Source: Bacillota bacterium
GTDB lineage: Bacteria; Bacillota; DTU025
Assembly: GCA_028709305.1 (NCBI GenBank)
Contig: JAQVXE010000011.1
Location: forward strand, 1 to 39,560
DNA length: 39,560 nt
Direction: 5' to 3'
Program-made: the position numbers and the translations under genes
Part shown: one piece after another, positions 9,758-17,900 of the stretch
Position numbering within the stretch: the stretch's first letter is position 1
How the letters are laid out: each line of letters starts with the position of its first letter
Notes under the pieces: model-generated
What the model was told of the DNA's origin: nothing
Seen by the model: the letters and a program-made list of their open reading frames with translations, nothing else
The model's database searches: none

Positions 9758-9949
9758 ATGCAGAGGCGACTGTACAGGTCTGTTCGCGATCGAATGCTAG
9801 GCGGCGTCTGTGGCGGATTGGCTAACTATGTGAATGTTGACCCTACACTTATACGTTTTCTGTGGGTAGCTTTCACGTTCTTTACGCGGACGCCAGGGAT
9901 CCTTCTGTATATCATCGCTTGGATTATTGTGCCTGAAGAGCCGATGTAG
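9758..9949 (+). CDS. PspC domain protein (YvlC-like)
   Basis: This 63-residue membrane protein is almost entirely a PspC domain. It has the GGVCGGLANY motif, VDPTLIRFLW, and a hydrophobic C-terminal half that forms a membrane segment ending in VPEEP. PspC proteins sense or transmit envelope stress, and B. subtilis YvlC has this size. The ATG at 9758 is preceded by GGAGGT at 9743-9748 with 9-base spacing. The upstream in-frame ATG at 9731 lacks a binding site and would add nine poorly conserved residues. About 118 bases separate it from the previous gene, without a clear promoter or hairpin. Confidence 0.9.
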   Translation: MQRRLYRSVRDRMLGGVCGGLANYVNVDPTLIRFLWVAFTFFTRTPGILLYIIAWIIVPEEPM

Positions 9950-10007
9950 CCAAGAACGCAAGCTTTGCGAGTGTATTAGGTCTATCATGAAGTGAGGGTG
10001 GTTATGA

Positions 10008-10400
10008 ATGGCTTATAATGAAAACAGGCAACGCGGCATTCCAAAATGGGTCATCAAGTGGCTGGTAAATGCGCTCGCATTGCTCATAGTCTCATATGTT
10101 CCATATCGTGGACTCACACTTGTTCAGATTGACGGGGCAGGAACTGCGCTTATAGCCGCTGCCGTGCTCGGCATCGTGAACACCTTCATCAGGCCGATAT
10201 TCATGATATTCAGCTTGCCCATGCAGGTCTTGACTCTGGGCCTTTTCACGCTGGTAGTAAATGCGCTGATGCTATCCTTGGGGGCCTGGCTCATGGGAAG
10301 CGCATTCAATATTCCGGGGTTTTGGGCGGCAATACTTGCTTCGCTGTTGCTCAGCATTGTAAGCTCTGCCCTGAACCGCCTGATACGAAGGGACAGTTAG
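10008..10400 (+). CDS. Phage-holin-family four-helix membrane protein (YvlD-like)
   Basis: The 130-residue protein contains four predicted hydrophobic helices and the family signature around IVNTFIRPIF and LPMQVLTLGLFTLVVNALML. It belongs to the phage holin 4-TM superfamily that includes chromosomal YvlD-type proteins. It is not evidence of a prophage: there are no phage genes nearby and it sits directly after PspC, as in the B. subtilis yvl operon. The ATG at 10008 follows GAGGGTGG at 9994-10001. A membrane role in the envelope-stress module is inferred from context. Confidence 0.88.
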   Translation: MAYNENRQRGIPKWVIKWLVNALALLIVSYVPYRGLTLVQIDGAGTALIAAAVLGIVNTFIRPIFMIFSLPMQVLTLGLFTLVVNALMLSLGAWLMGSAFNIPGFWAAILASLLLSIVSSALNRLIRRDS

Positions 10401-10403
10401 TAG

Positions 10404-11201
10404 TTGATCCATCTGGTTGCAATGGATCTTGATGGCACTTTGCTGAAATCTGACAAGAGCATCTCCGACACTACTGTTCGGGCTATCAGGGATGCTCATT
10501 CACAGGGAGTCGCATTTGCTGTGGCCACCGGACGAATGTACAGAACGTCACAGCCTGTAGTGAGCGGCCTTCTCGATGAAATGCCGATAATCGCGTACAA
10601 TGGCGCTCTGATAAGGTTCAGCAATTCTGGCCTCACTCTCTTGAGCATGCCTATTGCCGGTCGCGGCGGCGAACGTGTAGTAAGGCGCATGTGGGAGTGG
10701 GGCATCGTCTTTCAGGGCTACCTAGGCGACGACGAGCTGTGGGTTCCAAAAGTTGCGCCTGCTACAGCCGAATACAGCGCCAAATACGGGGCCCCCATAA
10801 ACATCCTCGATAATATTGAGGAGTTCGTGAACCGAGAGGCCTTCAAATACTTGGTGCTCGACGATGAAGAGCGGATTCTGGTTGTCAAAAAAGCCATAGA
10901 CGCCGTGCTTGACTCTGGCTTGCGCACCATGCTGTCAAGTCCAGGAATGATCGAAATAGTAAGATCTGATGTGTCGAAGGGGCGCGCCTTGGCTCATCTT
11001 GCATCTTCCATGGGCATAAGCATGGATAATGTAATGGCTATTGGCGACTCTGGAAACGACATCGACATGCTGTGCGCTGCAGGAGTTGGCGTGGCCATGG
11101 CAAACGCCAGCGATGATGTGAAGGCCCAAGCTGATTATGTGGTTGGCACTAATGATGATGACGGCGTAGCGGAGGCGCTGGAGAGTTTAGTGCTTTCATG
11201 A
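10404..11201 (+). CDS. Cof-type HAD-superfamily phosphatase
   Basis: This 265-residue HAD hydrolase of the Cof/IIB class probably dephosphorylates small phosphorylated metabolites; the substrate cannot be read from sequence. All four HAD motifs are visible: DLDGTLL near residue 8 with the nucleophilic aspartate, ATGR (motif II), the lysine in SKGRALAHL (motif III) and GDSGNDIDML (motif IV). A C2-type cap domain lies between motifs II and III. The TTG start at 10404 is accepted because it places the nucleophile motif at the usual distance from the N-terminus; the upstream GAAGGGA is a modest ribosome binding site. It starts only 3 bases after the holin-like gene. The 112 bases that follow carry no gene or clear promoter. 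Confidence 0.92.
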   Translation: MIHLVAMDLDGTLLKSDKSISDTTVRAIRDAHSQGVAFAVATGRMYRTSQPVVSGLLDEMPIIAYNGALIRFSNSGLTLLSMPIAGRGGERVVRRMWEWGIVFQGYLGDDELWVPKVAPATAEYSAKYGAPINILDNIEEFVNREAFKYLVLDDEERILVVKKAIDAVLDSGLRTMLSSPGMIEIVRSDVSKGRALAHLASSMGISMDNVMAIGDSGNDIDMLCAAGVGVAMANASDDVKAQADYVVGTNDDDGVAEALESLVLS

Positions 11202-11313
11202 ACAGAAAAGCATAGTTTCCAGCAGGTTTTGTCTTCTTCAGGAAGGTGTATGGACGCGAGGGACGAAATGTAATAACGGATAGCCTCGATACTCGTTTCG
11301 GGAGTGTTTGTAC

Positions 11314-12144
11314 GTGAACATGCTCGGTCTGGATCTTACGAGCATAACGCTTGTGCAGGCCTTGACCACAATCGCAGATATTGCGATCGTGGCGTTTCTC
11401 ATGTACACGGTCATTCGCTTCTTCAAGGATACTCAGGCCGTGTCACTGATAAAAGGATTGGCCATACTCTTTGCGGCCAACGCGATTTCAGAATATCTCA
11501 AGCTAGATGCACTCCGCTGGTTGCTGCGGCAGGTCACTACCATGACAATTGTGGCCATACCCATCGTCTTTCAGCCCGAATTTCGCAGGGCCCTTGAGCA
11601 ATTGGGCCGCGGGAGACTCTTCGGCAATCCTATGAAGTCCCTGGATCCCGAAGAGAAGAAGAAGGTTTTGCGTGAGGCAACAAGGGCAGTGGAGATGATG
11701 TCGAAGGAATACATCGGTGCCCTCGTTGTTCTGGAAAGGGAAACCGGCCTTGAGGATCTTGCCTCATCAGGCGTGAAGATCGACAGCCTGGTCTCGGCTG
11801 AGATCTTGATCAACATTTTCTCTCCGAATACGCCGCTCCATGATGGAGCTGTGATAGTGCGAGGCAACAGAATATTGTCAGCAGCGTGCATTCTGCCTCT
11901 CTCAGAAAGGTATGTGCCTGGGCGCAAATTGGGTACTCGGCACAGAGCGGCGCTCGGTCTCAGCGAGCGCACTGATGCGGCGGCCATAGTAGTATCGGAG
12001 GAGACCGGCACCATATCTTTGGCCTGCGATGGGCAGATCGTGCGAGGTTTGAGAGCTGATGAACTGCGTGCCAGACTGGAAAACCTATTCGATCAAGACG
12101 CTAGAGATACTGTTATCTGGAATTTAAGGGGCAATGGGAGATGA
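11314..12144 (+). CDS. cdaA: Diadenylate cyclase CdaA
   Basis: CdaA condenses two ATP to c-di-AMP at the membrane. From the GTG at 11314 the protein has 276 residues. Three N-terminal hydrophobic helices (about residues 12-85) precede the DAC domain, with the catalytic DGA at 177-179 and RHR at 209-211, matching the spacing in B. subtilis CdaA. The GTG is preceded by CGGGAG at 9-base spacing. A TTG at 11308 and an ATG at 11320 are alternative in-frame starts. The stop overlaps the cdaR start (ATGA) and glmM follows, the conserved order in Bacillota where CdaR and GlmM control cyclase activity. Confidence 0.95.
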   Translation: MNMLGLDLTSITLVQALTTIADIAIVAFLMYTVIRFFKDTQAVSLIKGLAILFAANAISEYLKLDALRWLLRQVTTMTIVAIPIVFQPEFRRALEQLGRGRLFGNPMKSLDPEEKKKVLREATRAVEMMSKEYIGALVVLERETGLEDLASSGVKIDSLVSAEILINIFSPNTPLHDGAVIVRGNRILSAACILPLSERYVPGRKLGTRHRAALGLSERTDAAAIVVSEETGTISLACDGQIVRGLRADELRARLENLFDQDARDTVIWNLRGNGR

Positions 12145-13034
12145 AACCTGTTTCTCCGGCAGCCAAGGACGTGTCGTTGAAGATTTTGGCCGTCGTGTTG
12201 GCCATCGCAATCTGGGCTGTCGCAATCACGGATAAGCAAACTGCATCGCCTGATTCCAAAATCGAAGTAGTCGTGCAGGCGCCTGTGGCCCTGAAGAATA
12301 TTCCTGATGATCTGCTGGTGACAGAGCCGCCTGCAGCCGTTACTGTAAGGCTTAGAGGCCCAAGGGGGTTGGAGTCGGCTGCATTGGAGTCTACCGCTGC
12401 TGTGGTTGATCTTGAGAAGGCCGGGCCGGGCGAGAATCTCTTCCCTGTTGAGGTTGTTCCCCCGGACGGGTTCGAGATGGTCAGGATGTCCAGGGCGGTG
12501 GTGGACTTGTCATTGGAGAGGCGTGTTGTCATCTCGTGTCCGGTCAAGGTCGGCCTTGTGACAGCTCCCCACCTAGACTTGGAACTTGGGCAAGGTTTGG
12601 CCGGAGCGTTGCTTCTCTTCTCCGAAGATGAAGCTTGCGATGGCGCCCATGCCACGCCAGACATTCTTGAAGAGGGCGGGGTTGCGGCCAGCCAGGATGT
12701 GGCTGAAGAGGAAAGCGGGCTCATCGAGCCTTCAGATGTAGATGTGGGCCCAGCGGCGGGCCAGGTCACCAATTTGAATGGAGAACCTAATTCAGGTAGG
12801 CCAAAGCGGGTGGACCTACCAGACTTGTCTGTGTCAATATCGGTATTGCCGGGCGAGGTTAGCGTTGCAGGCGCCGACAGCGTAGTGTCGAAGGTGGCGA
12901 GTGTTGTTGCTTTGGTAACTGTCGGGCCCGAGTCTTCGATGGTTGCGCCAGTGCTGACTCTGGATGTTCACGGAGAACCAGTTCCGGATGTGACTGTCTA
13001 TCCGGATACGGTTACAGTCAGCATAACTTACTAG
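12141..13034 (+). CDS. cdaR: CdaA regulator with YbbR domains
   Basis: CdaR is the extracytoplasmic YbbR-domain partner that modulates CdaA. The 297-residue protein has one N-terminal transmembrane anchor (about residues 12-30) and an outward-facing domain of YbbR-like beta repeats, the first at about 38-125. The next repeat begins with ISCPVKVGLV near 131. It is interrupted by an acidic, low-complexity stretch (about 152-228) before the fold resumes with LSVSISVLPGEVSVAG. Sequence similarity within YbbR proteins is low, so assignment rests on the hydrophobic anchor, the strand pattern and the position between cdaA (4-base overlap) and glmM. Confidence 0.88.
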   Translation: MKPVSPAAKDVSLKILAVVLAIAIWAVAITDKQTASPDSKIEVVVQAPVALKNIPDDLLVTEPPAAVTVRLRGPRGLESAALESTAAVVDLEKAGPGENLFPVEVVPPDGFEMVRMSRAVVDLSLERRVVISCPVKVGLVTAPHLDLELGQGLAGALLLFSEDEACDGAHATPDILEEGGVAASQDVAEEESGLIEPSDVDVGPAAGQVTNLNGEPNSGRPKRVDLPDLSVSISVLPGEVSVAGADSVVSKVASVVALVTVGPESSMVAPVLTLDVHGEPVPDVTVYPDTVTVSITY

Positions 13035-13095
13035 GTTTGATGGCAGTGATGATGGCCGTTGCGTGCGGCCTGAGGCAAGAGCGGGGGGTCTTGAT

Positions 13096-14475
13096 TTGGG
13101 CAAACTTTTCGGAACTGATGGAGTCAGGGAGATCGCAAACAAGCTTCTTACGCCTGAGATGGCCTTCAGGCTGGGTCGAGCAGGGGCCTCGGTGGTTGCG
13201 CCGCGAAACGGGCGACGGCAAGTCATAGTCATCGGTGGCGATACCAGAAGGTCTACGGGAATGCTTGGATCTGCGCTATCGGCTGGGATAAACTCAGCAG
13301 GGGTAGATGTTCTTGATGTAGGTGTCATTCCGACTCCTGCTATCGCCTATTTGACTGTCAAGCTCAATGCTGATGCTGGAATTGTGGTTTCGGCGTCCCA
13401 CAACTCTGCGGAGTACAATGGCATCAAGTTCTTTGGACCCGATGGATTCAAGATTCCTGACGAAATGGAACATGAGATAGAGAAAAGGGTATGGGCTCGT
13501 GCCACTGGAACTCCGGGCTCTGCTGCCTGGTCGGAGAATGACGACCTGCCGCGTCCGTCAGGCTCAAGCGTGGGCATGTGCGAAGATATTCAAGATGCCT
13601 GGGAGCTATATGTGGAGCATGCTGTGGAATCAGCCCGTCATGGACTGGATGGATTGCGGGTCGTTCTCGACTGTGCCAATGGGGCGTCATGCCTGACGAC
13701 GCCGGCCGCCTTTCGTGAGCTTGGCGCCACTGTTGTCGTCATAAACGCATCTCCCGACGGCGACAATATCAACAGTGCATGCGGATCTACGCACCCGCAG
13801 GCGTTGGCTGCAGCGGTAGTGGAGCACAGTGCAGACATGGGGTTTGCGCACGATGGTGATGCTGACCGTGTCATAGCCGTTGATGCCGATGGAAACGTTG
13901 TCGACGGCGACCAGATCATGGCCATATGCGCTGTGCACAGGCATTTCCAAGGCGGCCTTCCCGGTCGGGCCATAGTTGCTACGAACTACAGCAACCTTGG
14001 GTTGGCCCATGCCATGGAGTCCATTGGTTGCTCTGTTCTAAGAGCCGATGCAGGCGATAGATACGTGTTGCAGATGATGCTGGAGAAGAACCTCGTAATC
14101 GGTGGAGAACAGTCGGGCCATGTGATATTCTTGGAAACAACTACTACTGGAGATGGGCTGATTACCGCCATCGAAGTTGCTACAGTAGTTGCGTCAACGG
14201 GCAAGCCCCTTGCCGAGCTTGCAGGCGTAATGAAGAAGTATCCCCAGGTCATGGTGAACGTGGGCGTAGCCCGGAAAGAAGACTATCATCGCTCAAAGCG
14301 AATCGCATCAGCAATTGAGGCCGCTGAAGCCGAATTGGGGTCTGACGGGCGCCTATTGGTAAGGCCTTCAGGCACTGAACCCGTGGTGCGCGTGATGGGC
14401 GAAGGGAAGGATGAGGGCGAAGTCCGTCGTGTAGTTGAGTCCCTCGCCGAGATTATCGAGTCGGAGCTTTGCTAG
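13096..14475 (+). CDS. glmM: Phosphoglucosamine mutase
   Basis: GlmM interconverts glucosamine-6-phosphate and glucosamine-1-phosphate for UDP-GlcNAc synthesis, and it binds CdaA in characterised Bacillota. From the TTG at 13096 it is 459 residues and opens with the family N-terminus GKLFGTDGVR. The phosphoserine loop SASHN has Ser101, the metal loop is DGDADR, and the sugar-phosphate-binding motif RPSGTEP is near the C-terminus. The loop reads SASHNSAEYN where SASHNP is usual. TTG is preceded by GGGGGG at 13083-13088 with 7-base spacing; a GTG at 13063 would add 11 residues with no family counterpart. The gene closes the cdaA-cdaR-glmM unit. Confidence 0.95.
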   Translation: MGKLFGTDGVREIANKLLTPEMAFRLGRAGASVVAPRNGRRQVIVIGGDTRRSTGMLGSALSAGINSAGVDVLDVGVIPTPAIAYLTVKLNADAGIVVSASHNSAEYNGIKFFGPDGFKIPDEMEHEIEKRVWARATGTPGSAAWSENDDLPRPSGSSVGMCEDIQDAWELYVEHAVESARHGLDGLRVVLDCANGASCLTTPAAFRELGATVVVINASPDGDNINSACGSTHPQALAAAVVEHSADMGFAHDGDADRVIAVDADGNVVDGDQIMAICAVHRHFQGGLPGRAIVATNYSNLGLAHAMESIGCSVLRADAGDRYVLQMMLEKNLVIGGEQSGHVIFLETTTTGDGLITAIEVATVVASTGKPLAELAGVMKKYPQVMVNVGVARKEDYHRSKRIASAIEAAEAELGSDGRLLVRPSGTEPVVRVMGEGKDEGEVRRVVESLAEIIESELC

Positions 14476-14507
14476 GCAGAGCTGTGGCTCGCTGAGGGGT
14501 CTCAGAG

Positions 14508-14918
14508 ATGGCTTGTGAACATGTGCTTGGTGTGGGAGTAGACATAATTGAGATCCGCAGGTTTCGCCGTATTGCTGCGATGGCGCCCTCAGGGGTTGCC
14601 AGAAGGCTGTATACCGACGAAGAGCTGCTGGATGAGCGCATCGACCGGCCCGAATACCTTGCTTCCAGGTTTGCTGCCAAGGAGGCTGTTATGAAGGCCC
14701 TGGGGCGTGGAATGGGGTCTATAGCATTCACGGACATAGAAATATTCCAGGATGAATACGGACAGCCCCAAGCGAGGCTGATAGGGAGTGCCCGTGCCCG
14801 TGCCGACTCCATTGGCGTGCGCACGGTCATGTTGTCGCTCTCCCACTCAGATGAGATGGTGTGTGCTTTTGCGGTCTCTATTGGAGGTGTTTGCGACGAA
14901 GCTAGCAACTCCGGATGA
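14508..14918 (+). CDS. acpS: Holo-[acyl-carrier-protein] synthase
   Basis: AcpS transfers 4'-phosphopantetheine from CoA to apo-ACP, activating it for fatty acid synthesis. The 136-residue protein shows the two metal-binding signatures: GVGVDIIEI with Asp12 and RFAAKEAVMKALG with Glu59, plus SLSHSDEMVCAFAV. It is slightly longer than the usual 120-125 residues, owing to a C-terminal tail that overlaps the next gene. The ATG at 14508 follows GAGGGG. The acpS-nnr arrangement is common in bacteria. Confidence 0.95.
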   Translation: MACEHVLGVGVDIIEIRRFRRIAAMAPSGVARRLYTDEELLDERIDRPEYLASRFAAKEAVMKALGRGMGSIAFTDIEIFQDEYGQPQARLIGSARARADSIGVRTVMLSLSHSDEMVCAFAVSIGGVCDEASNSG

Positions 14919-16527
14919 AGCAAGGAAGATGGACAAGATAGCTGTTGACTTATATGGAATGGACGGAATAGTCTTAATGGAGAATGCCGGAGCTGCTGTG
15001 GCAAGAGCTGCAGCAGAAGTAGGAGCTGAACGTCGCGGTTGTCTGGCCCCTTGGTGCGGTTGGAGCGCCGGACGGCTTTCAACATGCATATTCGCTGGCA
15101 AGGGCAATAATGGTGGTGACGGTTTTGTTGCGGCAAGGCATCTTGTCGGCTACGGCATCAATGTCTCGGTCTACGTAACTGGGTCCCTGGATGGCATATC
15201 AGGTGCTGCCCGGGCAAACCTGGAGATACTTAGGAATATGGGAGTGGACGTTGTTCCGTTGGCTTCTGAGGAGGCTTGGTCGTCTGCAGCCCATGACCTG
15301 GCATGGGCTGATGTTGCAGTCGATGCCATACTGGGAACGGGCGCAAAGGGAGCGCCTTCTGGGGAGGCGGCAAGGGCCATATCCATGATGAACGGGTCGC
15401 ATGCGCCAATCATTGCTGTAGATCTGCCCAGTGGCGTCGATGCCTACAATGGCAGCATTAAGGGGACATGCGTTACTGCCCATACAACAGTCACGTTTGC
15501 TCTGCCTAAAACAGGGCTATTGACGTATCCGGGCGCAGAACATGTTGGGCGTCTGATGGTCGACCACATCGGGCTGCCGGCTGCGTTGATCGATTCCCGC
15601 GAGATAAAGACGAGCCTTGTTGGGCCTGACGATGTGAGCTCATCTTTGCCGAGGCGAAGGCCGGAGGCGCACAAAGGCGACTGTGGGCGAGTTTTGGTGG
15701 TGGCCGGTTCCAGGGGAATGGCGGGCGCTGCCGCGCTTGCCTCCCGGGCAGCGCTTAGAACTGGAGCTGGCCTGGTGTTTCTTGCCACACCGGAGAGCGT
15801 GGCGAGCCAGGTTTCTGCCGGTAACACTGAGGTCATAGTGATACCGTTGCCCGAGACAAGTCAGGGAGCGATTCACAGAAGTGCCGTAGATCGAATTCTG
15901 GACAAGGCAGCTAGGTGCGATGCGCTGGTTGTCGGCCCGGGCCTCACCGCCTCACAGGACTCCAGCATCATTGTGGAAGCCCTTTCTTCGAAGTGTCGGG
16001 TGCCCATGGTGCTTGACGCAGACGCGCTGAATGTGCTCGCAGGCAGGCCAGAGATTCGCAGGCAATCGGCAGCTCCTGTAATCCTGACGCCGCATCCCGG
16101 CGAAATGAGTCGGCTCACAGGAGCGAAGATCGAAGACATAGAAGCTGACAGGCTGGGCTGGGCCAGACGCGCAGCGTCTCTGTTAGGAGCTGTTGTTGTG
16201 CTCAAGGGCGCACGGACAGTGACGGCGACTCCTGATGGGTTTGCCTACTTGAACCCCACAGGCAATCCGGGCATGGCTACGGCCGGCTCAGGAGATGTGC
16301 TGTCAGGGGTTGTCGGCTCCTTGATGGCGCAGGGGGTTCCCTCGGTGCGAGCGGCAATTTCAGCTGTGTTCTTGCATGGTCTGGCCGGCGATATTGCTGC
16401 GCTTGAAGTTGGTGTTCATGGAATGGTGGCGGGTGACATATTGCTTCGTATCCCCAAGGCATATCATGATACCGTTGAGGAATCTGCCGGGCTGTGGGAA
16501 ATGATGCCAGTAAGGAGAGCTCGATAA
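14887..16527 (+). CDS. nnr: Bifunctional NAD(P)H-hydrate repair enzyme
   Basis: The enzyme repairs damaged NAD(P)H. The N-terminal domain (about residues 5-215) is the NAD(P)HX epimerase, with MENAG at 31-35 and GKGNNGGDG near 71-79. The C-terminal domain is the ADP-dependent NAD(P)HX dehydratase of ribokinase-like fold, with GRVLVVAGS, LTPHPGEMSRL and the GSGDVLSG motif. Total length is about 546 residues. The exact start is uncertain: it lies inside the end of acpS, and TTG 14881 or ATG 14851 are possible, while ATG 14929 would cut off part of the conserved N-terminus. GTG 14887 gives a family-like length. Translation is presumably coupled to acpS. Confidence 0.93.
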   Translation: MFATKLATPDEARKMDKIAVDLYGMDGIVLMENAGAAVARAAAEVGAERRGCLAPWCGWSAGRLSTCIFAGKGNNGGDGFVAARHLVGYGINVSVYVTGSLDGISGAARANLEILRNMGVDVVPLASEEAWSSAAHDLAWADVAVDAILGTGAKGAPSGEAARAISMMNGSHAPIIAVDLPSGVDAYNGSIKGTCVTAHTTVTFALPKTGLLTYPGAEHVGRLMVDHIGLPAALIDSREIKTSLVGPDDVSSSLPRRRPEAHKGDCGRVLVVAGSRGMAGAAALASRAALRTGAGLVFLATPESVASQVSAGNTEVIVIPLPETSQGAIHRSAVDRILDKAARCDALVVGPGLTASQDSSIIVEALSSKCRVPMVLDADALNVLAGRPEIRRQSAAPVILTPHPGEMSRLTGAKIEDIEADRLGWARRAASLLGAVVVLKGARTVTATPDGFAYLNPTGNPGMATAGSGDVLSGVVGSLMAQGVPSVRAAISAVFLHGLAGDIAALEVGVHGMVAGDILLRIPKAYHDTVEESAGLWEMMPVRRAR

Positions 16528-16545
16528 AACTAAAGGTGGTGAGTC

Positions 16546-17691
16546 TTGCTGCAAGCTATGTATCAGCCCGGAATGAGGCCAACGTGGGTAGAGGTTAATA
16601 CGAGGAGCATTGCCAAGAATCTAAGACACATCAAAACGGCATTGCCTCCTGATACACAGATTCTCGCAGTAGTAAAAGCTGATGGATACGGACATGGAGC
16701 TGCGCCAATCGCGATCCGTGCCCTTGAGGAGGGGGTATCCTTTCTCGGAGTGGCCCTTGTGGAAGAGGGCGTTGCTCTTCGAAGGGCGGGGATAGCTGCT
16801 CCTATACTTTTCATGGAGAGCCCATTTCCCTGGCAGGCGCTTGATTTGGTCAAGTATGGGCTGACTGCTACAGTTGCATCCCATGAGTCAGCTGATATGC
16901 TTTCTGATGCTGCGGTAGTGCTTGGCAAGAGAGCCAAGGTGCACATAAAGGTTGACACAGGCATGGGCAGGCTTGGGCTTCCGCCAGTTGCAACAGTAGA
17001 CCTTGTCAGGCATGTGGCGAAGCTGCCTGGGATAGAGATAGAGGGGATCTTTACGCATCTGGCCTGCGCAGAGAGTGACTTGGACATGACACACCGGCAA
17101 CTCGAGCAATTTGACGACATAGGAAGCACGTTGAGCGCAGAGGGATATGAAATTCCCATTCGACACGTGGCAAATAGCGCTGCTGCGCTCTCTTTGCCGG
17201 AAACCTTCTACGACATGGTGCGAGTTGGGGGAATAATGTACGGCCTTTCACCTCTGGGAACAATTGCGCCCCCGGAACCTTGGATGCCCGCTTTATCCTT
17301 TCATACCAGGGTGTCCTATATCAAGCTGGTTGGGCCTCAGACTCCGATAAGCTATGGGGCGTCGTATGTTACGTCAGGCCCTGAACTCATTGCTACCTTG
17401 CCGGTGGGCTATGCCGATGGTTATCCGCGTGCACTTTCCAATGTGGGAGAGGTTCTGATAGCGGGAAAACGCCGTCCTATAGCAGGCAGAGTCTGCATGG
17501 ATCAGGTTATGGTTTCGCTGCCGCCTGACGCAGACGTGAGGGTCGGAGATGAAGTCGTGCTCATTGGCGCGCAGGGAGAGGAGCGGATATTTGCTGAGGA
17601 AATCGCCAAGGCTGCGGGAACAATAGGATACGAGATAGTCTGCGCTATAAGCAAGCGTGTGCCCCGGGTTTATGTGGCAGATGACTGTTGA
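16546..17691 (+). CDS. alr: Alanine racemase
   Basis: Alr makes D-alanine for peptidoglycan and requires pyridoxal phosphate. The 381-residue protein has the PLP-binding lysine in AVVKADGYGHGA (Lys44) and the catalytic tyrosine in SYGASYV (about residue 270). It also has the CMDQ motif of the second domain. The TTG at 16546 lies 5-8 bases after AAGGTGGTGAG; an ATG at 16558 is in frame but too far from that site. The order alr, EndoAI, EndoA is the same as in B. subtilis. Confidence 0.96.
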   Translation: MLQAMYQPGMRPTWVEVNTRSIAKNLRHIKTALPPDTQILAVVKADGYGHGAAPIAIRALEEGVSFLGVALVEEGVALRRAGIAAPILFMESPFPWQALDLVKYGLTATVASHESADMLSDAAVVLGKRAKVHIKVDTGMGRLGLPPVATVDLVRHVAKLPGIEIEGIFTHLACAESDLDMTHRQLEQFDDIGSTLSAEGYEIPIRHVANSAAALSLPETFYDMVRVGGIMYGLSPLGTIAPPEPWMPALSFHTRVSYIKLVGPQTPISYGASYVTSGPELIATLPVGYADGYPRALSNVGEVLIAGKRRPIAGRVCMDQVMVSLPPDADVRVGDEVVLIGAQGEERIFAEEIAKAAGTIGYEIVCAISKRVPRVYVADDC

Positions 17692-17816
17692 TCTTCAAGG
17701 CCGGGTTCCGGCACTTGAGGTGCCATTCCTTTCGAGGCGGGGCGAGCTTGAGGTGAGCCGGAATACTGCCCAGCTAAGAAGGGTAATTGAAGGCTCTTTT
17801 CCATCTGCTCCTCAGG

Positions 17817-17846
17817 TTGACAGTCAAATGTTCACGAATATATAAT
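17817..17846 (+). promoter_or_regulatory. Sigma-A promoter of the EndoAI/EndoA operon
   Basis: TTGACA at 17817-17822 and TATAAT at 17841-17846 are both consensus hexamers with an 18-base spacer. Transcription would begin near 17853, about 48 bases upstream of the antitoxin ATG. It gives the toxin-antitoxin pair a promoter independent of alr. The rest of the 209-base gap between alr and the antitoxin contains no gene I can support. Confidence 0.85.
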
Positions 17847-17899
17847 TGGCTTGTATGTGAACATATATCAGCAGGCACAACTTTGGTGGGGGTGTTCAC
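17828..17899. promoter_or_regulatory. Three TGTTCAC operator half-sites at the EndoAI promoter
   Basis: ATGTTCAC (17828-17835) and its exact reverse complement GTGAACAT (17857-17864) form an inverted repeat with starts 29 bases apart. The first half lies between -35 and -10, and the second lies just past the transcription start. A third copy of TGTTCAC (17893-17899) runs into the start codon region of the antitoxin gene. Ribbon-helix-helix antitoxins typically bind such short repeats and repress their own promoter, so this is a plausible autoregulatory operator. Binding is inferred from position and repetition only. Confidence 0.6.
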
Positions 17900-17900
17900 C

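Noticed and set aside
10008-10400. Phage holin annotation as evidence of a prophage
   Set aside because: The protein is of the chromosomal YvlD type, next to PspC, with no phage structural, lysis or integrase genes nearby.
11202-11313. Possible terminator or promoter between the HAD phosphatase gene and cdaA
   Set aside because: A TTTTGTCTTCTT stretch exists but no stable stem precedes it, and no pair of -35/-10 hexamers with acceptable spacing was found.
12113-12772. 219-codon reverse-strand frame opposite cdaR
   Set aside because: It is Ser/Thr-rich low complexity, opposite a gene with a clear family context, and lacks a binding site.
13037-13228. 63-codon forward frame starting just after cdaR
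   Set aside because: It overlaps the start of glmM in another frame, has no ribosome binding site and no recognisable domain.
17657-17845. 62-codon forward frame between alr and ndoAI (with an internal ATG at 17681)
   Set aside because: It overlaps the alr end, has no ribosome binding site before either ATG, and runs through the -35 and -10 elements of the ndoAI promoter. No family is recognised.
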